From a virus, in the IMG/VR virus record IMGVR_UViG_3300009034_000154, positions 1 through 31,833 of that record: a stretch of DNA of 31,833 nt. One strand, written 5' to 3'. The notes under the pieces were generated by a model that was not told the origin of the DNA, made no database searches, and saw only the letters and a list, made by a program, of their open reading frames with translations. Made by a program: the position numbers and the translations under genes. Shown piece after piece: positions 8,047 through 16,342 of this stretch. The first letter of the stretch is position 1; every line of letters begins with the position of its first letter.

Positions 8047-10619
8047 CGCCTAGCCTCGTATTCCACGATTAACGACAATATAGTAAAAGGCAATGGAAGG
8101 CTTTGCTGAACGCAGATATCTCCATCCGTCGACCAGCCGCCGGGAAACAGTAACCGCTTGGTGCCTGTATAGAGAGGTGTCGCTACCCACAACAGATCGC
8201 TTGCTTCACGAAAATAGACCGTATCATACGTGGTCCATGATGGACCGATATCGCAGCCTAAACTTTCATTTAAACGAATCGTGGTGGCAATAACACGCTT
8301 GGTCATACCCTGTAAAGCACCCGGAGCGGAACTGAATTCCTGACTCATCGGCATCAGTCTTGCAGTATAGGGCAAACCTAGATGTACGTGATTATAATAA
8401 TCCTCTAATACGATTGAGGACGATCCGGTATAACTACCCGCATAGCCACCGTCCCCACAGCCATGAATGGTCTTACCGTTCAGGTGCGTAAGCGTCGTAA
8501 ACGTATTTTCCACCTGCTCAACCGATCCACCACTTACATAGCCTGTAAAATTCGTGCTATTGATATTGCCGACGGATTCAGAGTCATCCAGCGAAAAAGT
8601 ATTTGTTGCAGCGTCATCGACAGTATAAACGTTATGATTTAGCTCCGTCATACCAACCACGCCTGTAATACGCACCTGGTCGCCATCCGAAAAACTATGT
8701 GCTGCCGCCGTGACAACGGCTGGATTTGCCTGAGTAATATCCGTAATTGTAACAGCATCGCCTCCGTCGAAGCTCAAGCCGGAATCAACGAAAAATACGT
8801 CATCCTGGTTCGTTCCCCAGTCAAACGGCTGCATCTGTTCGATATAACGGCGATCCTGACCTCCAATTGTACGCTTGATTGATAACCACACCTCATCTTC
8901 CTCAGTGCCGGAGATCACGGCAATGCTCTCCACGTCACCGTCGAATGTATGCTTTGCAAAGCCTACGACTTCCTGAAATTCTTCAAAAGTCAAGCTCAAC
9001 AAATCACCTTCATCGGTTACAATCCACAGAATCGTATACGGTGATTTTTGTAAGGCCATTTCCTTAATGCCATCGGCGGTCAAATGCTCGGCAATAACGG
9101 AAATCTCAGGGGCAATATAAGTATCGCCTGCGAATTCATAGCTGAACTGGCGAATCTTTTTAGCCTGGCGCTGCACGAAAAGAATCACATTATTGACAGC
9201 TAATGCCTGTAGGGTATCACTGCCGCAGGTGCTTTGGCGTTTACATGAAAAGTTGTCCGAAGACAAGGGTTCCCCTGGATTGTCTCCGGCGAGTTTCCAT
9301 TCACTTTCTGTTGTGCCAATCAGCATAGCATTGTGAGACACGAGCCAGCAGATGCGATTGACTTTATCCGATGCGATATTATAGCGAAGCGCATCCGTAG
9401 CTAAATCCCCTGTATAAAAGTCCTCCCAATCGTTTGTCTGAGATAGCCAGACAGCCTGTGGCTCTTCTTCCGTTCCGCCAAAGGCGAGTCGCTCATCATA
9501 AAATGCGACGGCCGCAGGATATCCACTATCGGCACTAAAGCTTCCTTCGTACCAATCCTCGGTAGCCGTTGTTCCTCCGAGATCTTTTATCACTGTACCT
9601 GTGACAACCGTGCTGCTCGTATAGCCGGTAATCTCGACAATACCTTCCAGCTCAAAGGTTCGTGCATTCAACGTATAACTACATGTTCCCGAACCCTTCC
9701 AGACATCACTGTAGCGGACACGATACAAAGCATCATTCACATCTTCTATTCCTGAAAAAGAAATATTGGGCGAGCCGCGCTCCCTAACGTGCGAGCGTAC
9801 GTCCATCCAGGTCGTTCCCTCGTCGTAACTCCGCTGGAGTGCTAATGTAGCCACCCATATATATCCGCTGGTCCAGTCGAAACTCCGGCCCCTTTGGACG
9901 GTAAGTGTATCCGATGTGCTTCCATCATCCGCCCGCGTAAAATATCCCGTGACCAGGTCCGCTCCGATGACATGACGCAGTTTCCATAAAGAACCGACGT
10001 GATTCGCCGTAAAAATACTACTGGAGGCTGTTAAGGTAATAGTGCCTGTGGTCGCAGAAGGTGTAATCGTTGTCGTGGTCGTATTCTTCGACATGAACGG
10101 TCCATTTTCAAACGCAACATCTGCAAGCGTCCAGGCATTGTGAGCCGTTCGCGTCAAGGTGGCCGGCGGATAATCAGGATGGACAAGGTACATTGTATCC
10201 GCAGATTGAATGTACTGGATATCGAATAAGTCCGCCGTTAGATAGTCTGTGGTGATTTCATAGACATCATCGTTATCATCGAGTATCTGGCCGCCGTTAC
10301 GATAAAAGCGCATATACTCATTGCCCAGTTCGATGACGTAGGCTTGTATTGTCGAATATTCAAACGGAATCAGACGACAAGCGACATCAGCGGATTTCGC
10401 CGATGCGATATAGTATGTCCCAGGGCGTTTCTGGACCGGACCCTGGGATAAGACAATCATGTTTTCGAGCGTTCGACAGCCCGAATAGTATTTCGTGACA
10501 TCCGTACGGCCCCTGAGCAAAGGGGATAACTCACCGGAATTGAAACTAGTGTATGTGCCGAAGCGGCCATAACTTACAGATACACACAGAACCAGAAATA
10601 AAGAAATACTGCGTTTCAT
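8043..10619 (-). CDS. Tail tubular protein B (gp12-like) with Sec-type leader
   Basis: After residue 17 the sequence reads FGTYTSFNSGELSPLLRGR, then DVTKYYSGCRTLENM and GPVQKRPGTYYIASAK. This is the N-terminal signature of T7 gp12-type nozzle proteins (GELSP...GR.D...Y..G...NM...G....R.G). The rest is beta-rich, as expected for the beta-propeller nozzle that closes the tail. The likely start is the ATG at 10619, 1 nt after the stop of the preceding gene; an upstream in-frame start at 10697 would only translate that gene's coding region. From 10619 the first residues (MKRSISLFLVLCVSVSYG) form a typical signal peptide placed exactly in front of the family's normal beginning. I know of no such leader in T7-type nozzle proteins. 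Confidence 0.82.
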   Translation of the reverse strand: MKRSISLFLVLCVSVSYGRFGTYTSFNSGELSPLLRGRTDVTKYYSGCRTLENMIVLSQGPVQKRPGTYYIASAKSADVACRLIPFEYSTIQAYVIELGNEYMRFYRNGGQILDDNDDVYEITTDYLTADLFDIQYIQSADTMYLVHPDYPPATLTRTAHNAWTLADVAFENGPFMSKNTTTTTITPSATTGTITLTASSSIFTANHVGSLWKLRHVIGADLVTGYFTRADDGSTSDTLTVQRGRSFDWTSGYIWVATLALQRSYDEGTTWMDVRSHVRERGSPNISFSGIEDVNDALYRVRYSDVWKGSGTCSYTLNARTFELEGIVEITGYTSSTVVTGTVIKDLGGTTATEDWYEGSFSADSGYPAAVAFYDERLAFGGTEEEPQAVWLSQTNDWEDFYTGDLATDALRYNIASDKVNRICWLVSHNAMLIGTTESEWKLAGDNPGEPLSSDNFSCKRQSTCGSDTLQALAVNNVILFVQRQAKKIRQFSYEFAGDTYIAPEISVIAEHLTADGIKEMALQKSPYTILWIVTDEGDLLSLTFEEFQEVVGFAKHTFDGDVESIAVISGTEEDEVWLSIKRTIGGQDRRYIEQMQPFDWGTNQDDVFFVDSGLSFDGGDAVTITDITQANPAVVTAAAHSFSDGDQVRITGVVGMTELNHNVYTVDDAATNTFSLDDSESVGNINSTNFTGYVSGGSVEQVENTFTTLTHLNGKTIHGCGDGGYAGSYTGSSSIVLEDYYNHVHLGLPYTARLMPMSQEFSSAPGALQGMTKRVIATTIRLNESLGCDIGPSWTTYDTVYFREASDLLWVATPLYTGTKRLLFPGGWSTDGDICVQQSLPLPFTILSLIVEYEARR

Positions 10620-10620
10620 T

Positions 10621-10968
10621 TCATGGATCATCATAAAAATTAACGGAAGTAATATGGCATGGGTCCTCGACCTGATGCCAATAGTCACCATTAACAAATT
10701 TTAAACGCGATCCGCCAATGGTTGATAAGTTGGTGAATTTCCAGACGTTCTCTCTTACGCTTATCCATATCCTGTCATTGTTGTAGGTAATCTCACCAAT
10801 ATGCGGTGTATCATCGCTGGATTGCGCCGGTGTCCAATTGCGGGGGTCTTGCCGTCTATCGTAATACATAGAATCAGATTGCGGATAATATATCAAGTCG
10901 GCTATACTCCACGACACCAGAATGAGCACAATCAGAAGAATATCCCTTGGAAACCGTAATCGTTTCAT
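10621..10968 (-). CDS. Small exported or membrane-anchored tail-region protein (115 aa)
   Basis: I do not recognise the family. The protein starts with a basic n-region and hydrophobic core (MKRLRFPRDILLIVLILVSW) ending in SIA|D, a good signal-peptidase I site. Alternatively it is a single N-terminal membrane anchor. The remaining 90 residues are polar, aromatic-rich and probably beta-structured (YYPQSDSMYYD, ENVWKFTNL, NGDYWHQVEDP). It lies between tail tube A (ATGA overlap at its start) and tail tube B (start 1 nt after its stop), so it is made together with the tail tube proteins. It could be a tail-tube accessory or an export partner. Its leader resembles those of three neighbouring exterior-tail proteins. 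Confidence 0.7.
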   Translation of the reverse strand: MKRLRFPRDILLIVLILVSWSIADLIYYPQSDSMYYDRRQDPRNWTPAQSSDDTPHIGEITYNNDRIWISVRENVWKFTNLSTIGGSRLKFVNGDYWHQVEDPCHITSVNFYDDP

Positions 10969-11621
10969 TGCTCGACAATCCTTTCAATAGGTTGCGTCCC
11001 CGCAAATGCCTCAAGGACATCCATATTCCCCATCACACGATTCACACTATTGTCATCGACCTCGGCGCCTTCCATGCCATTCGCCGCCTTGGCGTCGTCA
11101 TAAGCATCCTCATACCATCTGGCAATGAGATTGTTCTTCTGATCGTCTTTTGTCAGTGGTTTACAGATCAGCTTCGCCACATTATGATAAACCAGCTTGA
11201 CGAACCAAGGGGGCCACGTATTCGGATTGGTGCGCAAGACAATATACCGAATAAAGCATTCATCCTGATTCGTCAGCAGGACATCTACCTGCGTATTACC
11301 GGAGACATAGACCTCGCGTCTGTACTTATATTGGATAGTATCGCCATCCTCACTTGTAAAGCAGATAATACGCAAGCAGTTATCAGGCAATCCGTATTGG
11401 TAATCATAGCCTGTCACCGGGGCTGTACCATATGGCGAGAGTTCCGCGCGCGTCGAGCAGAAATTCCAGTTCTCCGGCAGGGTAAACATTTCGTTGCGAG
11501 CCTGCTCGTAGATGGCATTAAAGGCATTAACGGCCTTACTGTCGCCGCTGAGATTGCCGACAATGTCTTCGCCAATCAAGGCAAAGGACAGGTTCGCTAT
11601 GGTCGTTTCGCTGATGGACAT
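10965..11621 (-). CDS. Tail tubular protein A (gp11-like adaptor)
   Basis: 218 aa, close to the length of T7 gp11 (about 196). The order of elements fits the family: an N-terminal helix block (ETTIANLSFALIGEDIVGNL), a second helix region ending near PENWNFCS, a beta segment around the conserved GLPDNCLRI, then the C-terminal helices (WFVKLVYHNVAKLICKPLT, ARWYEDAYDDAKAANGMEG). gp11 proteins form the adaptor ring between portal and nozzle. There is no signal peptide, unlike the next genes downstream. The start overlaps the preceding stop as TAATG, preceded by AAAGG; the stop overlaps the next start as ATGA. Confidence 0.82.
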   Translation of the reverse strand: MSISETTIANLSFALIGEDIVGNLSGDSKAVNAFNAIYEQARNEMFTLPENWNFCSTRAELSPYGTAPVTGYDYQYGLPDNCLRIICFTSEDGDTIQYKYRREVYVSGNTQVDVLLTNQDECFIRYIVLRTNPNTWPPWFVKLVYHNVAKLICKPLTKDDQKNNLIARWYEDAYDDAKAANGMEGAEVDDNSVNRVMGNMDVLEAFAGTQPIERIVEQ

Positions 11622-12001
11622 TAGAGACCTTTCGCATAGACCGTAATAAGCCAGGAACCCGACGTGGGATCATCGGAAGGATTGCATCGAATTTTAAAAT
11701 TGTTGACCGGCTGGTCAATTGAGGATGGAATTGTCGTCGATCCTTCTGCTAATCCCGCATTGGCGTCAAACTCATTATCATCGGCATCGTCAAAATCAAT
11801 ATCGACGGTTCCTGCAATACCTGTCGCTGCGCCAACCACAATGACCAAGTCCATCAATCGTCCGTTGATCTCGACTTCTTCGGTGAGTTCCGTACTGCCG
11901 TCCCCGGCATCAATAGTAAAGACGGTTGTCGTCTGCCAAACCGGGTACTTCGGCCCTCTATGCCGGTTGTCTACCACCGTTGTTGCTGCTGTGAATGCCA
12001 T
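11621..12001 (-). CDS. Hypothetical virion-associated beta-rich protein (126 aa)
   Basis: Not recognised. The ATG at 12001 is preferred over the in-frame GTG at 12007 because AAGGA sits 7 nt before it. The protein is acidic and beta-rich, with many Thr, Val, Asp and Gly (TTTVFTIDAGDGSTELTEE, TAGIAGTVDIDFDDADDN-like stretches). Its C-terminal WLITVYAKGL is typical of small phage structural proteins with a jelly-roll or Ig-like fold. It lies between the spike gene, from which it is separated by a strong hairpin, and tail tube A. It may be a capsid or tail decoration protein. No leader sequence is seen. Confidence 0.65.
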   Translation of the reverse strand: MAFTAATTVVDNRHRGPKYPVWQTTTVFTIDAGDGSTELTEEVEINGRLMDLVIVVGAATGIAGTVDIDFDDADDNEFDANAGLAEGSTTIPSSIDQPVNNFKIRCNPSDDPTSGSWLITVYAKGL

Positions 12002-12019
12002 ACTCACATCCTTTCATAA

Positions 12020-12060
12020 AAGGTTGGGGGCTGAAGGACATTCATGTCAGCCCCCACCTT
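12020..12060 (-). terminator. Strong hairpin followed by T-run between spike and 126-aa gene
   Basis: Arms GGGGGCTGA (12026-12034) and TCAGCCCCC (12047-12055) pair perfectly over 9 bp. They are extended by AAGGT/ACCTT with one bulged base; the loop is 12 nt. On the minus transcript the stem is followed by TTTT and then by the Shine-Dalgarno of the next gene. It lies inside the late operon directly after the 1148-aa spike gene. It could be a partial Rho-independent terminator that lowers expression of the genes to the left, or an RNA-processing or stability hairpin. The short T-run favours incomplete termination. Confidence 0.6.
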
Positions 12061-12072
12061 ATCAAACAATAG

Positions 12073-15000
12073 TTACGGAGCGGCTCCTGTCACCGCCGCG
12101 TCTGGTGACAGAGGTATCCATTGCAAGTAAAACTCTATAACACCGCCCGCCATATTTTGGGTACTTACGGTTAGCGCAATATCCAAACCATTAGGAATGA
12201 CAACCCACGGGGCATCTAATTCCGCCGAAGGCATATCGGGTGGCTGTGTTAACGTCCAGACATCATTGGTAACAAACGCCGTGCCATCTACTGCATCCTG
12301 AACCAATAAACACGCAGTATCGCCCGCTACACCTAATTCCAAGCTGCCGCCAGCGGCATCTGATGTAACTGAGGAATTCACAATAGCCGTGCAACGTGCC
12401 ATAATATCCCCGGTCACTGTAAAGATAGTCACAGGACTATCACCCGTGTCATAATTGGATGACATGGCACCGGTCAGGTCGGATAGGATACGCGGTCCAT
12501 CCTGCAAAACGCCGTTCGGATCGACTAAATCTTCAAGTTCATCCGAGGTATCCATCGCCGCCGTGTCAGCAACAATATCCGCTGTCTTGATGCCGAGCGC
12601 TTCAAGAGAGTCCGTCGAATTATCATACGTTGTCGCTACGGCCGTGGCATCATCGCCCAGAATATAGGCTAAGATAGACTCGGAAGCGACGTTAGTGGGA
12701 TACGCTCCTGTACCGGCAGAAGCTACCAGCAAGTGATCCAAATCATCGGCTTCTATCGCTGCCGTAGCACCCGTTCCAGCCGCCAAGGCATTCGAGATAG
12801 CTTCCAATGAATCTGTGCTATTATCATAAGACGTAGCCACTGCGGTCGCGTCATCGCCCATGATATAGGCGAAAATAGACTCTTGAGCCACGCTTGCCGG
12901 ATAAGCACCGGTCCCGTCGGCCGTTGTTACAAGATGATCAAGACCATCACCATCAATGGCCGCTGTAGCACCCGTTCCGGCTGAGAGGGCGTTCGATATG
13001 GCTTCCAACGAGTCCGTCGTATTGTTGAACGTCGTCACAACGGGAGAGGCATCATCGGCCATGATGTAAGCAAAAATCGAATCCTGAGCGACGGAATCGG
13101 GATAAGCCGTTGCGCCGGCACTATCATCGGCGGCAATGAGCTTATCGAGAGAATCCGCCTCGACAGCATCCGTTGCCTCGGCCTCAATAGCCGCCAGGGC
13201 CGTGGCGTTCCAAGAGACCGTACTATCGCTCTTCGGGACTTTCGCCAATTCATCGGCAAGCGCCTCTAAAGAGTCGGTCGTCAGGTCGTAACCTGATGTA
13301 TCGGCATCGGATGTAATGATGCGAGATAGCACGGAACCGTCGGCTACTTCGGTGGTCATATCCGCTGCACCTGTAGCCGTATTACCCAAATGGTCCAGGT
13401 GCTCAGCTTGTAAAGCATCCTCTACTTCATCCTGAATCGCCTGTAAAGCCGTTGCATTCCAGGAAACCGTACTATCCGACTTAGGCACTTTCGCTAATTC
13501 GACCTGGATATACTCTTCGCGCTCCAGGATACTCCCGTCGGCGTCGCTTTCCGTTGTCGAACTGGAAAACGGCGTATCAGCGGCGGCTTCATTCGTGCCG
13601 ATAGCGCCCAGAAGCGAACCGGCAACCGCACCGGTTGTCGTACTGCCGTCACTACCGAGAATGTCCAGAATCGAATACGTGTCGGCCGGGGCCGTCAACT
13701 TGTTCAGCGTTCCGGTTTCTAGCAGCTCGATAATCTTTTCAGAGCGCTCGATCAATGACCCGTCCCTGTCCGCTTCGGCGGTCGAACTGGTAAACGGTGT
13801 ATCGGCCGCTGCTTCATTGGTGCCGATGGCACCCAGTAGAGACCCTGCATCAGCGTTCGTGGTAACAACGCCGTCGGAACCCAGAACATCAACCAGCGAA
13901 TTATCGGCACCTAAGTCGGTCCCCAGCGAAGAACTGCCGCCGCCGGCGGCGATAAACGTCGAAAGTGAACCCGTCACCGGGGCCGCTGCCAATGTTAAGC
14001 CGTCTATCAGCACATCTTCCCTTCGGGAGATCATAATCTTATCTCCAGAGGCCGCGGCCGCCGAAAAGGCGGTATGCGTAAATACACCCGTAGTGCTGGT
14101 GTAACCCGTGATGTCCCTGATCTCGCCTTCCGGGGCGGCGGCGGAACCGCCAACGTCGTAGGTGCAGATAATGACCCAGTCGGTCACAAAAAAAGCATCT
14201 CCGAACCCGGATAGATCGGTACTCGTGGTTGTACCCGATCCACCGGCAGTCACATCGCCTCTAAACTGTATTCCCGACAGCGCGGTAATCGCGTCACTAA
14301 TGGCCTCCAGAGAGTCCGTCGAGGCAACAAAAGTGCTCCAATCCTGCGTTTTCGACGTAATATCAGCGAGAAAGGATTCGTTGACAATCTCATCGGCGAC
14401 ACTCACAGCCGCCAGGTGGTCCAGGTGATCGGCTTCAATCGCATCCTCGGCCTCGCCTTCGATCTGTGCCAGTTCGGTGGCGCTCCATCGGGTCACGCCG
14501 TCCACATTGGTAAAATAGGGAACAGCAGAGACGTCGGTCTGACCGTAATCGACCCAGACGGTACTGTCGTCGACAGCCAGGCCCCCGGCCTCAATCGCCG
14601 TCGCATAGGTATCCGTGGCGACTTTATTATTCACGAGCCAGCCCGTCGCCGAAGCGCCCATCTGAATCGCGTAGAGGTTATTGGTCATGTTAGTAATAAT
14701 GTTATCTTTAATTAAGACTTCCAGGTCGGTCTGATCGCTAAAAATCGCCGCTACTGAAAACTCACTGTAGAGGTAATTACCAATGACCATCAAACCCTGA
14801 GTCGCTGTGGCCCCGCCGTCGATAAATTCCGCCGGACCCACGGCATCGGCATGCTTGTACGAACAGAAAGCGACCGTCACGTAATCCGATGCGCCCGCCA
14901 ATTGAATCGCCGTAATGAAATCAAAGGTATTGTTTGCCGGTTCCGGGAAGTCACAACCAATAATACTGGTATAATCCCCATCGGCAGTGATATTAATGCC

Positions 15001-15519
15001 CGTCGTAATCGCGTGGACACCGGCCAGGAAACTCAAATTGACGAGGGTGTTAGAGGCGGCGGAGATCGTAATGATATCCCCCGTACCGTCCCAGGTGATC
15101 TCCGGGCGGTCCTCACCACGGCCTACGCCCCTAATGGTCACGCCTTCGGTATCCAGCACCAATGTACCTAACGTCTCCTCGTGGCCCTGGGCGACGTAGA
15201 TAATGTCGCCCGCGTTGCCCGTACACTTATCGTATGCCTCTTCAATGGTATCATGGGCGTTGTCCCAGTCAGAGCCGTCGCCTTCGTTGGTGACACCCGA
15301 ATCGACGTAGAACACCGTACCCGTGCCGGGACTGCCCTGAAGTTCGACTAATTCGTCGATATCCTTGGCCCATTCCCAGGCTGTATCGCGGCCGCCCCGC
15401 GCCCCTGACCACCAGTCGGCATTCGGTCGTTGTGCAATATTCCACCGCGTTGCATCAGCATACACACTGCCTGTCAGAACGAAGGCGGCAAACAGTCCGA
15501 TTAAAAGTATCCGTTTCAT
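12073..15519 (-). CDS. Beta-helix tail spike / stalk protein with Sec signal peptide (1148 aa)
   Basis: Residues 1-21 (MKRILLIGLFAAFVLTGSVYA, then DATRW) form a textbook signal peptide with a VYA|D cleavage site. Residues about 65-340 look like a right-handed parallel beta-helix of the pectate-lyase type: FYVDSG, a DGSDWDNA element, GDIIYVAQGHEET, GVTIRGVG, then repeated NTLVNLSF and VIGNYLYS rungs. The middle (about 360-980) is a repetitive acidic stalk with recurring TDSLEAIS, AEHLDHL and SVSWNATAL-type motifs. The last 130 residues form a separate beta domain (TIFTVTGDIMARCTAIVNS to FYLQWIPLSP). Such spikes bind or cut host polysaccharide; no catalytic residues can be assigned by eye. The start has AAGGAGACC before it and overlaps the stop of the coiled-coil gene as TAATG. 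Confidence 0.75.
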   Translation of the reverse strand: MKRILLIGLFAAFVLTGSVYADATRWNIAQRPNADWWSGARGGRDTAWEWAKDIDELVELQGSPGTGTVFYVDSGVTNEGDGSDWDNAHDTIEEAYDKCTGNAGDIIYVAQGHEETLGTLVLDTEGVTIRGVGRGEDRPEITWDGTGDIITISAASNTLVNLSFLAGVHAITTGINITADGDYTSIIGCDFPEPANNTFDFITAIQLAGASDYVTVAFCSYKHADAVGPAEFIDGGATATQGLMVIGNYLYSEFSVAAIFSDQTDLEVLIKDNIITNMTNNLYAIQMGASATGWLVNNKVATDTYATAIEAGGLAVDDSTVWVDYGQTDVSAVPYFTNVDGVTRWSATELAQIEGEAEDAIEADHLDHLAAVSVADEIVNESFLADITSKTQDWSTFVASTDSLEAISDAITALSGIQFRGDVTAGGSGTTTSTDLSGFGDAFFVTDWVIICTYDVGGSAAAPEGEIRDITGYTSTTGVFTHTAFSAAAASGDKIMISRREDVLIDGLTLAAAPVTGSLSTFIAAGGGSSSLGTDLGADNSLVDVLGSDGVVTTNADAGSLLGAIGTNEAAADTPFTSSTAEADRDGSLIERSEKIIELLETGTLNKLTAPADTYSILDILGSDGSTTTGAVAGSLLGAIGTNEAAADTPFSSSTTESDADGSILEREEYIQVELAKVPKSDSTVSWNATALQAIQDEVEDALQAEHLDHLGNTATGAADMTTEVADGSVLSRIITSDADTSGYDLTTDSLEALADELAKVPKSDSTVSWNATALAAIEAEATDAVEADSLDKLIAADDSAGATAYPDSVAQDSIFAYIMADDASPVVTTFNNTTDSLEAISNALSAGTGATAAIDGDGLDHLVTTADGTGAYPASVAQESIFAYIMGDDATAVATSYDNSTDSLEAISNALAAGTGATAAIEADDLDHLLVASAGTGAYPTNVASESILAYILGDDATAVATTYDNSTDSLEALGIKTADIVADTAAMDTSDELEDLVDPNGVLQDGPRILSDLTGAMSSNYDTGDSPVTIFTVTGDIMARCTAIVNSSVTSDAAGGSLELGVAGDTACLLVQDAVDGTAFVTNDVWTLTQPPDMPSAELDAPWVVIPNGLDIALTVSTQNMAGGVIEFYLQWIPLSPDAAVTGAAP
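12590..13190 (-). repeat. Three tandem 67-residue repeats in the spike stalk
   Basis: The coding sequence repeats with a 201-nt period: matching GAYP(A/T/D)(S/N)VA elements fall at about 12701, 12901 and 13103. Each unit carries a DHL or DKL start, an AYP..VA.(D/E)SI(F/L)AYI element, a DDA..V.T..N(S/T)TDSLEA element and an Ala/Gly-rich linker. The units differ at many silent sites, so the duplication is not recent. Confidence 0.8.
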
Positions 15520-15863
15520 TATTTGGTCTCCTTTAACAGTTTCTTTGCAGCGGCAACCGCTTCAGCCTTGGCCCTGGCTTCCGCCTCAGCCTTGGCCCTG
15601 GTTTCCGCCTCGGCCTTGGCCTTCGCCTCGGCCTCAGCAAGAACGCGTTTGGCCTCTTGAATCGCCTTGGCCTTGGCCCTGGCTTTAGCTTCAGCTTCCA
15701 AGCACTTCGCTTGCCTGGCCTTTTCCGCCGCAATGCGTTTATCCCGTTGCGCCCTGAGTGATTGAACCAGAGAGTTCGTATCGTTGATGATGTCCACCAT
15801 CTCATTCAACACTCTCAGGAGCTTCTGCGGGCTTTCCAGTTCATTCTTTAATACGCGTTTCAT
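15519..15863 (-). CDS. Ala/Lys/Glu-rich coiled-coil protein next to the spike (114 aa)
   Basis: No known family recognised. The first 45 residues are an ordinary helical segment (KNELESPQKLLRVLNEMVD). From about residue 50 to the end the protein is a near-uninterrupted alanine-rich helix of AEAKAKAEAETRAKAEAEAR type, which should form a long rigid coiled coil or single alpha-helix. The underlying DNA is an imperfect repeat of GCC, GAG and AAG codons (complementary strand 15556-15700). It lies directly upstream of the spike gene (TAATG overlap) and downstream of the Bbp16-like gene, with AAGGAGACATT before its ATG. A scaffold, spacer or spike-chaperone role is possible. It has no leader peptide although it begins MKR. 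Confidence 0.65.
   Translation of the reverse strand: MKRVLKNELESPQKLLRVLNEMVDIINDTNSLVQSLRAQRDKRIAAEKARQAKCLEAEAKARAKAKAIQEAKRVLAEAEAKAKAEAETRAKAEAEARAKAEAVAAAKKLLKETK
15556..15700. repeat. Low-complexity imperfect repeat encoding the AEAKAKAEA helix
   Basis: On the given strand, GCCTTGGCC and GCCTCGGCC-like units alternate with GGCTTCCGC and GGTTTCCGC-like units over about 145 bp. The array keeps the reading frame of the coiled-coil gene and is likely to vary in copy number by slippage or recombination. Confidence 0.7.
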
Positions 15864-15872
15864 AATGTCTCC

Positions 15873-16310
15873 TTAGATGGCAGCGTAGGTAGTGGCATCC
15901 GTACTCTCGCCTTTATCTTCGACCCAGGCAATGATCTTGCCCGCTGAAGCAGCTTCGCTGACTAAGTCGAAATACAGACCAATATGTTGATAGGATGCCT
16001 CTAATTGCACCGGGGGAATGACCATCTGGTGCATATCCCCTAGGGTGAGTTCTGTGATTTTCTTGGCGGGTAATTCATTGATGACTTTCGGGGCGGTGGC
16101 CAAGTTCACGTTCGTATCCACGCGTAGTTGAATATTCAATCCGCTGGCCATGCCGGTAAACGCCTCACTGACCAGGATTTTAACAACGGGCCGTTTCATA
16201 CCAATGAACGGCGCGGCCGCACCAAACGTAATCGGATTATCACAGGGTGCATCGGTAGTAACCGCCTGGCCCCCGGAAGCCCTACATAACGTGTTTTCGT
16301 AATCCATCAT
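15873..16310 (-). CDS. Bbp16-like capsid-associated protein (145 aa)
   Basis: A small beta-rich protein directly downstream of the major capsid gene. It has an N-terminal MDYENTLCRASGGQAVTT segment and a central VVKILVSEAFTGMASGLNIQLRVDTN. The C-terminal half reads LGDMHQMVIPPVQLEASYQHIGLYFD and ends IIAWVED. This arrangement resembles Bordetella phage BPP-1 Bbp16, a capsid-associated (probably decoration or cement) protein encoded beside the capsid gene Bbp17. The call comes from remembered family pattern plus synteny, not from alignment. AGGAG lies 8 nt before the ATG at 16310. Confidence 0.6.
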   Translation of the reverse strand: MMDYENTLCRASGGQAVTTDAPCDNPITFGAAAPFIGMKRPVVKILVSEAFTGMASGLNIQLRVDTNVNLATAPKVINELPAKKITELTLGDMHQMVIPPVQLEASYQHIGLYFDLVSEAASAGKIIAWVEDKGESTDATTYAAI

Positions 16311-16342
16311 TGTTCTAACTCCTATTTCATCTGGGTTTTGTT

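Noticed and set aside
10947-11624. Long plus-strand frame of 225 codons
   Set aside because: It is antisense to tail tube protein A over almost its full length, and the minus-strand protein has clear family features.
12590-13190. CRISPR-like spaced repeats
   Set aside because: The 201-nt period keeps the reading frame and encodes a protein repeat; there are no short identical repeats with unique spacers.
13595-14104. Plus-strand frame of 169 codons, rich in Ser, Pro and Val
   Set aside because: Antisense shadow of the repetitive acidic spike stalk; composition is explained by reading Ala/Asp/Gly/Thr codons backwards.
15373-15700. Plus-strand frame rich in Trp-Pro repeats
   Set aside because: Direct product of reading the Ala/Glu/Lys codon repeat of the coiled-coil gene on the opposite strand.
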